A DNA stretch of 64,000 nucleotides from Sulfurospirillum arcachonense DSM 9755 (GTDB lineage: Bacteria > Campylobacterota > Campylobacteria > Campylobacterales > Sulfurospirillaceae), in contig NZ_JFBL01000013.1 in NCBI RefSeq assembly GCF_000597725.1, positions 1 through 64,000 on the forward strand, written 5' to 3'. Both the position numbers and the translations under genes were made by a program. Of this stretch, positions 54,994 to 64,000 are shown one piece after another (position 1 is the stretch's first letter; the number at the start of each line of letters is the position of its first letter). The notes beneath the pieces were generated by a model. That model saw only the letters and a list, made by a program, of their open reading frames with translations. It made no database searches and was not told the origin of the DNA.

Positions 54994-55749
54994 TTAAACT
55001 AATAGTGCTGAAACTCTTTGTTGTAAAGTTTGTGTTTCATGATTTTGAGCTATGATAGAGCTTTCTAATTTTATTTGGTTTTTTTCTAAATCATTTATTT
55101 TGGTGTCTATTGGCTCTTCTGAAATATTTTCATAAGAATTTGTCAAATTAGAAACAGCTGATAACGAATTTGCAATACTTACCCCAAATTCTTGTGAAGA
55201 AGACCCAACATCTGATTGTAAAGAGCTAATTGCATTGGCAAAATCTTCTATACTTTCTTGCTCACTCATAGACACACTATCCAATCCATCTACACTTAAA
55301 GAAGGTATAGTAATTGTACCTGAACCTGTTTCAAAGCTCAAAGATTCATTAAATAAAGATTTACCATTATACGAAGTATTATCTACTATATCTTGTATCG
55401 CATCTTTAGTTGCGTTAAATTCTTCTTGTATCATCTCTTTTTGTGAACTATTTAATGCTGCATTATTACTTTTAACAGAAAGTTCATTAAGTTTACTTGT
55501 GTTTTGTGAAATATTTGAAAGAGCTGCGTCTGCTATTTGCAAAACACCTACAGCTTCATTGGAGTTTTGAATACCCTGAGTAAGTGTCGAAATCTGTAAA
55601 GATAAAGCATCGGCACTAATTAAATTTGCACTATCTTTACCACTAAGTTCTCGTACTGCTCCTATTTTAGAAAGAGTCTCCTCAGTATTCGTTTTATTTT
55701 GATTTATATAATTTGTTGATGCTGAATTAAAACTATTACCTATATTCAT
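54994..55749 (-). CDS. Short flagellin
   Basis: About 251 residues from the ATG at 55749, which has AAGGAG at ideal distance; an ATG 14 codons upstream is disfavoured. D0/D1 blocks are recognisable: SADALSLQISTLTQGIQNSNEAVGVLQIADAALSNI at the N-side and NHETQTLQQRVSALLV at the end. The variable D2/D3 domains are missing, as in other short flagellins of this group. Ser/Thr-rich parts are possible sites for pseudaminic acid, whose operon is divergent from this gene. Confidence 0.88.
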   Translation of the reverse strand: MNIGNSFNSASTNYINQNKTNTEETLSKIGAVRELSGKDSANLISADALSLQISTLTQGIQNSNEAVGVLQIADAALSNISQNTSKLNELSVKSNNAALNSSQKEMIQEEFNATKDAIQDIVDNTSYNGKSLFNESLSFETGSGTITIPSLSVDGLDSVSMSEQESIEDFANAISSLQSDVGSSSQEFGVSIANSLSAVSNLTNSYENISEEPIDTKINDLEKNQIKLESSIIAQNHETQTLQQRVSALLV

Positions 55750-55765
55750 CTCATACTCCTTATGA

Positions 55766-57971
<2,206 letters not shown>

Positions 57972-57975
<4 letters not shown>

Positions 57976-58667
57976 GAATAGCAATTATCCCAGCACGTGG
58001 GGGAAGCAAAAGGATACCTAGAAAAAATGTAAAAGATTTTTTTGGTAAACCTTTGATTGCTTATAGCATTGAAGCCGCACTTAAATCAAAACTTTTTGAC
58101 AGAGTTATCGTCTCAACCGATGATGAAGAGATAGCTACTATTGCAAAAGATTATGGAGCAGAAGTTCCCTTTATGAGACCCATTGAGCTTAGTGATGATT
58201 TTACTCCTACTATTCCTGTAATTGCTCATGCAATCAACGCTACATGTAAAGAGTTGAATGAAGTTGAAGCAGTATGCTGTATCTATGCAACCGCACCTTT
58301 TGTACAAGCAAAATTTATCACAGAAGCTTATAAAAAACTAACAAAAACTCAAAGTGATTACTGCTTTAGTGCTACTTCGTTTGCTTTTCCAATCCAAAGA
58401 GCTATCAAGCTACAAAATGAAAAAGTAGAGATGTTTTCTCCTGAACATTTTAATACAAGAAGTCAAGATTTAGAAGAAGCATATCACGATGCCGGACAGT
58501 TTTATTGGGGAACACCAAAAGCTTGGTGTGAAGGAAATCCTATATTTGCAGATAAATCTACACTTACTCTTTTACCAAGGTATCTTGTTCAAGATATTGA
58601 TACTTTAGAAGATTGGAAACGAGCTGAACTTATGTATAAGGTGCTCCAAGATGAGAGTATTATTTAG
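57972..58667 (+). CDS. pseF: CMP-pseudaminic acid synthetase PseF
   Basis: 231 residues; activates pseudaminic acid with CTP. The nucleotidyltransferase motif IPARGGSKRIPRKN begins the protein, and DAGQFYWG and VQDIDTLEDW fit the family. It overlaps pseC by 4 bases and pseG by 17. Confidence 0.94.
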
Positions 58668-59496
58668 ATCTGATAGTTCAAGTTCTATTGGACTTGGACA
58701 TGTCATGAGAGATTTGGTTTTAGCTGAAAATTATCAAAATGATGAAGTATTTTTTGCATGCCAAAACTTAGAAGGCAATATAAATGAGAGTATTCCATAT
58801 CCTGTACATATACTCAACTCAAATGCACCTGAAGAACTTATAACACTCATAAAATCCTTACATGTAGACTTACTTATAATAGACCACTACGATATTGATT
58901 ATAAAACTGAAAAAATTATAAAAGAGAAAACAGCTGTTAAATTATGCTGTTTTGATGATCAATATAAAGAGCATTTTTGTGATGAAATTATAAACCACAA
59001 CATAAGTGCAGATAAAAACAAATACAAAAATCCTCAAATTGTCAAAATCATCCCTCCTCTCATTCGAGAAGAATTTAAAAAAGAAAAAAATATACAAAGA
59101 GAAAAGATTTATGATGTTCTTGTAGCAATGGGGGGAGCCGATACTACAAATATAAATATATCTATCTTAAAATGCTTACCTGATTCTTTACATGTAAGCG
59201 TTCTTACAACAAGTGCAAATTCCAACTTAGATGCATTAAAAAAATATGTTACATGTAGAGATAATATATCCTTACATGTAAACTCAAACGAAGTTGCAAA
59301 ACTAATAAACCAAAGCAAACAAGCTATTGTAACGCCAAGTGTAATGGTTCATGAAATTCTTTTTATGGATATCCCTTTTGTAGCGATTAAAACAGCTTCT
59401 AATCAGGACGATATATATACATATCTAAAACAAAACAACTATAGCACTATGCCCAAATGGGATGAACAAGAGTTTAAAAAATGCCTAAAAATATAA
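58651..59496 (+). CDS. pseG: UDP-sugar hydrolase PseG
   Basis: 281 residues, GT-B-like fold; removes UDP from the 2,4-diacetamido-altropyranose intermediate. FRSDSSSSIGLGHVMRDL carries the conserved His, and AMGGADTTNINI and VTPSVMVHEILFMDIPFVAI are family blocks. It contains four copies of TACATGTA, more than any other gene here, read as LHV three times and TCR once. Confidence 0.92.
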   Translation: MRVLFRSDSSSSIGLGHVMRDLVLAENYQNDEVFFACQNLEGNINESIPYPVHILNSNAPEELITLIKSLHVDLLIIDHYDIDYKTEKIIKEKTAVKLCCFDDQYKEHFCDEIINHNISADKNKYKNPQIVKIIPPLIREEFKKEKNIQREKIYDVLVAMGGADTTNINISILKCLPDSLHVSVLTTSANSNLDALKKYVTCRDNISLHVNSNEVAKLINQSKQAIVTPSVMVHEILFMDIPFVAIKTASNQDDIYTYLKQNNYSTMPKWDEQEFKKCLKI

Positions 59497-59927
59497 ATTT
59501 TATAGATTTAAATGAAAAAGAGATACACTTAGTACTATCTTGGAGAAATACTCCTCATATAAAAAAGTGGATGCATACCCAAGAAGATATCACTTTAACA
59601 GACCATCTTAACTTTATAGAAACTCTAAAACACAATAAAAGCAAAGACTATTTTTTAGTAAAACAAGATAATATATATCTTGGTGTAATAGATTTAAATG
59701 GAAATTTTTTAGGTATTTATGCAAATCCTGATTTAAAAAAAGTGGGAGATATACTGTTAAAACAGATAATAAATTTTGCTTTTTCTACAAAAAAATTACC
59801 TGTTTTAAAAGCAGAAGTTTATAAAACCAATACACCTGCTATCAAACTTTATACAAGATTTGAATTTAAAACTATTAAAGAAAATGAGAAAATGCTAACA
59901 ATGGAGTTGAGTTATGAAAATAGGTAA
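59481..59927 (+). CDS. pseH: N-acetyltransferase PseH
   Basis: 148 residues, GNAT family; acetylates the C4 amino group from acetyl-CoA. LVLSWRNTPHIKKWM at the start and LKAEVYKTNTPAIKLYTRFEF near the end are typical of PseH-like enzymes. It overlaps pseG by 16 bases and pseI by 14. Confidence 0.88.
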   Translation: MPKNINFIDLNEKEIHLVLSWRNTPHIKKWMHTQEDITLTDHLNFIETLKHNKSKDYFLVKQDNIYLGVIDLNGNFLGIYANPDLKKVGDILLKQIINFAFSTKKLPVLKAEVYKTNTPAIKLYTRFEFKTIKENEKMLTMELSYENR

Positions 59928-60951
59928 TTTTGATTTAACAAAAGATGGAACTTTTATCATTGCTGAACTAAGTGCAAATCACAATGGCAGTCTACAAAAT
60001 GCACTTGACACTATCAAAGCTGCCAAAGAGACAGGAGCAAATGCAATTAAGCTTCAAACATATAGGGCAGACACTCTTACACTTGATTGTGATAAAGATG
60101 ATTTTATTATCAAAGGGGGAACTCTTTGGGACGGTAAAAAACTTTATGATTTATACAAAGAAGCTTATACTCCTTGGGAATGGCACAAAGAGTTGTTTGA
60201 GTATGCTAGAAGTTTAAATTTAGATATATTTTCTTCTCCATTTGATAAATCAGCAGTTGATTTTTTAGAACAATTTAACCCAAGTTGCTACAAGGTTGCC
60301 TCTTTTGAAGTCACAGATTATGAACTAGTGAGATATATAGCAAGTAAAAAAAGACCTATCATCATATCCACAGGAATTGCCACATTTGAGGAGATAGAAG
60401 ATGTTGTTGAAATATGTAAAGATGAAGGCAATGAAAATATCATCTTATTAAAATGTACCTCAGCATATCCAGCACCTCTAGAAGAAGCCAATCTCAATAT
60501 GATACCTAATTTAGCTAAGACTTTTGGTGTAATATCAGGATTTTCAGACCACACCTTAGGAACTACTGCACCAATAGCAGCAGTAAGCCTTGGAGCAAAA
60601 GTGATAGAAAAACATTTTATCTTAGACCGTTCAATCGGTGGAGCTGATGCAGATTTTTCTTTAGATAAAAAAGAGTTCACACAGATGGTAAAAACTATCC
60701 GTGACACTGAAAAACTTCTAGGATCTGTTGATTATAGTTTAAGTGAAAAAAAACAAAAAAGTAGAGCCTTTTCACGCAGTCTTTATGTATCTAAAGATAT
60801 AAAAAAAGGTGAAATTTTTAGTGAAGAAAATGTAAAAAGTGTAAGACCTGGATATGGTATGCACCCAAAATATTTAAAAGATATATTGGGTAAAAAAGCA
60901 AATAAAAATTTAGAGTTTGGAACTGCACTTAGTTTAAAAGATGTTTTATGA
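59914..60951 (+). CDS. pseI: Pseudaminic acid synthase PseI
   Basis: 345 residues, NeuB family; condenses the altropyranose with phosphoenolpyruvate. The TIM-barrel blocks IIAELSANHNGSL, GANAIKLQTY and GFSDHTLG are clear. A C-terminal SAF domain (RSLYVSKDIKKGE) completes it. PseI closes the six-step pathway: PseB, C, H, G, I, F are all present. Confidence 0.95.
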   Translation: MKIGNFDLTKDGTFIIAELSANHNGSLQNALDTIKAAKETGANAIKLQTYRADTLTLDCDKDDFIIKGGTLWDGKKLYDLYKEAYTPWEWHKELFEYARSLNLDIFSSPFDKSAVDFLEQFNPSCYKVASFEVTDYELVRYIASKKRPIIISTGIATFEEIEDVVEICKDEGNENIILLKCTSAYPAPLEEANLNMIPNLAKTFGVISGFSDHTLGTTAPIAAVSLGAKVIEKHFILDRSIGGADADFSLDKKEFTQMVKTIRDTEKLLGSVDYSLSEKKQKSRAFSRSLYVSKDIKKGEIFSEENVKSVRPGYGMHPKYLKDILGKKANKNLEFGTALSLKDVL

Positions 60952-61934
60952 AAAAAATAGCAATTTTTGGGCACGATGCAGGAGGAAGTGAACTTCTTAT
61001 TGAGCTTTTAAAAGCTTCTTTACATGTAGGGGAATTTAAAGTTTTTTGTGAAAAAAATTCGCCTTGTTACAATATCCTAAAACAAAAGAATTTAACAAAA
61101 TATCTCAATCTAGTTGAACCCTCAAAAAAATTTGTATTTCAAAAGTTAGACAAACTAAATCCAGATATGGTTCTTTATTCTACAGGTTGGCAAAATCATA
61201 CTGAATATCACTTTTTATCTTATGCAAAAAAACATAAAATACCAAGTATTGCCTTTTTAGACAATTGGACAAATTATCGCGAACGTTTTGGATACCCTGC
61301 TTCTAACTGGAAAAAAAAATTTCCTGATTATATTGCAACACATGATGAAACAAGTGAAAAACTGGCAAGTTCATTTGGTTTACCAAATCTAATTTCTATA
61401 AAAAATTACGCACTTATAAATCAATTAGAAAATTTTAAAAAAACTCTTATTAAACAAGAAGATACTTTACTTTTTTTAAGTGAACCTACGGCTAAAGTTG
61501 CAAAAAAAACTTTTAATGACCCATACTATTGGGGTTTTGATGAAAGTAATGTATTTCAAAGTATTTTAAAACATAAAAAAGAATTCAACTGTGATAAAAT
61601 TGTTGTACGATTGCATCCATCTGACATTGCTGATACTTATACCAATATAGAACCAAATATTAGTATTTCAACAGCTTCTCTCGAAGAAGATATAGCTCGT
61701 GCAAAAGTTATCATTGGGATAGACTCTTCAGTGCTATATTTAGCTTTTTTATTAGGCAAAAAGACCATTGCTTTTGTACCTTCTACTAATCGTGATTTTC
61801 ATGTACCCTTACCCAAAGCAAACCAAATATGTACTCTTGAAAATCTAAATATGAACTCCATAATTATAAACAAAAAAAATACAAATAACTACGGTATGGA
61901 ATTTGCTTCATTTATTAAAAGAATTCTAGGATAA
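60948..61934 (+). CDS. Unknown GT-B-like protein of the pse operon
   Basis: 328 residues, starting inside the pseI stop (4-base overlap). The start IAIFGHDAGGSELLIELLK looks like a Rossmann half. VRLHPSD and GIDSSVLYLAFLLGKKTIAF resemble the C-terminal sugar-nucleotide site of capsule glycosyl- or glycerophosphotransferases (HP motif and SS-x3-LA). I cannot name the family. The position suggests a role in using or modifying CMP-pseudaminic acid or a related sugar. Confidence 0.75.
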   Translation: MKKIAIFGHDAGGSELLIELLKASLHVGEFKVFCEKNSPCYNILKQKNLTKYLNLVEPSKKFVFQKLDKLNPDMVLYSTGWQNHTEYHFLSYAKKHKIPSIAFLDNWTNYRERFGYPASNWKKKFPDYIATHDETSEKLASSFGLPNLISIKNYALINQLENFKKTLIKQEDTLLFLSEPTAKVAKKTFNDPYYWGFDESNVFQSILKHKKEFNCDKIVVRLHPSDIADTYTNIEPNISISTASLEEDIARAKVIIGIDSSVLYLAFLLGKKTIAFVPSTNRDFHVPLPKANQICTLENLNMNSIIINKKNTNNYGMEFASFIKRILG

Positions 61935-61936
61935 AT

Positions 61937-62863
61937 ATGCAAAAATCTCTTAGTGCTGCAATCATTGGAGCAGGAAGTATTGGTGGACTTATAGACACTC
62001 CAAAAAGTTCAAATACTGCAAGTCATGCCCATGCTTATACTAAAGAGTCATCTTGTTCTCTTGTAGCAATCTGCGAACCAGATAAAAACAATCAAAATGA
62101 ATTTAAAAAACGTTGGGGAGAATTGAATACTTACGAAAATAGTAGTGAGCTTTTTGAAAAAGAAAATATAGATATATTGTCTATCTCATCACCTACAAAA
62201 TTTCATGCTAAAAATCTAAAAGAGGCTTTACATGTAAATACAATTAGTCATATTTTATGTGAAAAACCTTTAGTTGAAAACCAAAAAGAATTAGACGAAC
62301 TAAAAACAGAATTAGAACTAAATGATAAAAAAATCCTTATAAATCTAATTCGCCGATATGACCCTTCTTTTATACAGTTACAAACACTTATCAATGAAAA
62401 AAAATGGGGAAAAATTTTAGATTTTCATGGCACATTTACAAAAGGTTTGTTACACAACGGTATCCATATGCTTGCTGTCTTGTCACATCTTCTTGGTTGT
62501 GTAAACAATGTAAAACCTTTACATGTAAACAAAGATTTTTTAGTTGAGTGTGATAATGTAAAAGGGACTCTTACATGTATAGAAAATATAGATTATTCTA
62601 TATTTGAATTAGATATTATTTTTGAACATGCAAAAGTAGAAATTAAAAAAGGTGGTACAAAAATATCTATCTATGAAAAAACTCCTTCTCCTTTGTACGA
62701 AAATTACTTTACTCTCACTCATAAAGAGACTCTTAAAAATACTTTACAACACTATGCAAGCAACTCTTTATCTTTTTTACTTAAAGAAAACTCTTCTACA
62801 TGTAAAGCTATTTTAAAAGAACATATAAAACTACATGAGATTATTTACGAGGTTATAAAATGA
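61937..62863 (+). CDS. Gfo/Idh/MocA-family oxidoreductase
   Basis: 308 residues. An NAD(P)-binding start AAIIGAGSIGGLIDTP and the family motif ILCEKPLVENQ (EKP lysine) are present. GIHMLAVLSHLLG contains the usual His. Such enzymes oxidise or reduce sugar nucleotides at C3 or C2. It starts 2 bases after the preceding gene. With the aminotransferase that follows, it could make another amino sugar for glycosylation. It holds four TACATGTA copies. Confidence 0.87.
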   Translation: MQKSLSAAIIGAGSIGGLIDTPKSSNTASHAHAYTKESSCSLVAICEPDKNNQNEFKKRWGELNTYENSSELFEKENIDILSISSPTKFHAKNLKEALHVNTISHILCEKPLVENQKELDELKTELELNDKKILINLIRRYDPSFIQLQTLINEKKWGKILDFHGTFTKGLLHNGIHMLAVLSHLLGCVNNVKPLHVNKDFLVECDNVKGTLTCIENIDYSIFELDIIFEHAKVEIKKGGTKISIYEKTPSPLYENYFTLTHKETLKNTLQHYASNSLSFLLKENSSTCKAILKEHIKLHEIIYEVIK

Positions 62864-64000
62864 AATTAGCAATTAATGGTGGAGAAAAGTTAAGAGAAAA
62901 TCCTTTTCCCGCTTACAATACAATTGACAAACAAGAAGAAAAAGCCGTTTTAAAAGTTTTAAGAAGTGGCAAACTCTCGACGTACCTAGGAACTTGGCAT
63001 GAAGATTTTTATGGAGGAAGTGAAGTTCAAGCACTCGAATATGAGTGGGCAAATTTTTTTAATGTAAAACATGCAATTAGCGTAAACTCTGCAACTTCAG
63101 GTCTTTATGCTGCTATTGGTGCCATTGGCATAAAAGCAGGTGATGAAGTTATAGTAAGTCCATATACTATGAGTGCTAGTGCAACAGCAATACTTCTTTA
63201 TGGTGGAATTCCTGTTTTTGCTGATGTAGAAGATAAGTACTTCTGTATAGACCCACAATCTGTTGAAAAGCTTATCACTCCAAAAACAAAAGCTATTATG
63301 GCAGTAGATATATTTGGACAAACTGCTGATTTTAAAGCTCTTAAAAAAATTGCACAAAAACATAATTTAAAAATCATAGAAGATTCAGCTCAAGCACCAG
63401 CTGCAAAACTTGGAGATAAATTTACTGGAACACTTGGTGACATAGGAGTATTTTCACTAAACTATCATAAACATATACATAGTGGTGAGGGCGGAATTAT
63501 AGTTACAAATGATGATGATTTAGCATTTAAAATGCAACTTATTAGAAACCACGGTGAAACCGTTCTTGCTGCTAAAGGTTATGAGGATAAAAAAGAGTTA
63601 CACAATATGCTTGGCTTTAACTTTCGCATGACTGAGATAGAAGCAGCCATAGCAAGAGTGCAGCTCTCAAAACTAGATGAATTAATAGAACAACGCATAG
63701 ACAATGTAAAATATTTAGAAGAAAAATTACAAAATATACCTTGTTTAGAAATTCCACCTCTTAGAGATGAAGCTAAACATGTTTATTACATACATCCTTT
63801 GCTTTTTAAAGAAAAGAGTATTGCTTGTCATAGGAACAAGTTTATAGATGCAGTAAAAGCTGAATTACCTCCGACTCTTATGAGAGATGATAGTCCTGTA
63901 CTTTTAAGTTATGGTTATGTGAAACCACTTTACCTCCAACCTCTATATCAAGAGAAAATTTGTTTTGGGGAGTATCCATTTTCATTGAGCGAGAGAGTTT
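62860..64000 (+). CDS. DegT/DnrJ/EryC1/StrS aminotransferase (C-terminus beyond window)
   Basis: The ATG at 62860 overlaps the previous stop by 4 bases, and the frame stays open to the right edge (380 residues visible). INGGEKLRENPFPAY starts the protein. VNSATSGLYAAI, VIVSPYTMSASATA, IIEDSAQAPAAK and the PLP-lysine block SLNYHKHIHSGEGG follow. It transfers an amino group to a keto sugar, likely the product of the neighbouring oxidoreductase. Related to, but distinct from, PseC. Confidence 0.88.
   Translation, partial: MKLAINGGEKLRENPFPAYNTIDKQEEKAVLKVLRSGKLSTYLGTWHEDFYGGSEVQALEYEWANFFNVKHAISVNSATSGLYAAIGAIGIKAGDEVIVSPYTMSASATAILLYGGIPVFADVEDKYFCIDPQSVEKLITPKTKAIMAVDIFGQTADFKALKKIAQKHNLKIIEDSAQAPAAKLGDKFTGTLGDIGVFSLNYHKHIHSGEGGIIVTNDDDLAFKMQLIRNHGETVLAAKGYEDKKELHNMLGFNFRMTEIEAAIARVQLSKLDELIEQRIDNVKYLEEKLQNIPCLEIPPLRDEAKHVYYIHPLLFKEKSIACHRNKFIDAVKAELPPTLMRDDSPVLLSYGYVKPLYLQPLYQEKICFGEYPFSLSERV

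Overview
The window is A+T-rich (about 70 % by eye), densely coding DNA from a Campylobacterota bacterium, most likely an Arcobacter-type member. The evidence is a futalosine-pathway MqnA, ArsRS-like two-component genes, kinases with the IAHQWRQPL H-box, an alternative spermidine pathway (carboxyspermidine dehydrogenase plus NspC), very short flagellins and a complete pseudaminic acid operon. A perfect sigma70 promoter in front of the flagellin fits Arcobacter, which as I recall lacks the flagellar sigma factors; the genus call is inference. I see no rRNA, tRNA, CRISPR array, insertion sequence or prophage.

Layout. 1-3.7 kb: a DsbA-like oxidoreductase cut by the left edge, then a histidine kinase sandwiched between two paralogous response regulators. 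4-9 kb: aspartase, SelB, an EAL-HDOD protein and a small protein. 9-14.4 kb: a periplasmic thiol protein, a PAS-GGDEF cyclase, an ArsRS-like pair and a TetR regulator. 14.4-17.1 kb: a DEAD-box helicase behind a structured leader, then a metal-sensor-like operator driving a tiny Cys-rich protein and a NifX-like protein. 17.2-27.5 kb: two chemoreceptors, nspC, nhaA, and an rdgB/carboxyspermidine dehydrogenase/DsrE/SDR run. 27.7-36.4 kb: transporters, a DUF2237 gene with its decayed duplicate, MscS, glycerate kinase with a GntP permease, and a Bcr-type efflux pump apparently using an ATA start. 36.4-39.3 kb: moaD-moaE-moeA with a threonine aldolase. 39.4-49.5 kb: mqnA, two glutamate dehydrogenases, upp, adk, malic enzyme, gltX. 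49.7-55.7 kb: a SurA-like chaperone, a divergent flagellin paralogue, accBC, a dCMP deaminase and a typical short flagellin. 55.9-64 kb: pseB-C-F-G-H-I continuing with little or no gap into three more sugar/glycosylation genes, the last cut by the right edge.

How the parts work together. The flagellin and pse genes diverge from one short region, matching a role of pseudaminic acid in flagellin glycosylation. Aspartase, both glutamate dehydrogenases, malic enzyme and threonine aldolase suggest amino-acid and C4-acid metabolism. SelB and molybdopterin genes are both consistent with Mo/Se enzymes such as formate dehydrogenase encoded elsewhere.

The most striking unexplained signal is an octamer palindrome, TACATGTA (extended form close to CTTTACATGTAAAG). 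I count 34 copies by hand, 29 of them inside genes where it is read mostly as Leu-His-Val or Thr-Cys, and two inverted pairs that build perfect hairpins after genes. It resembles a highly iterated palindrome, uptake sequence or chromosome-organising site rather than an ordinary operator.
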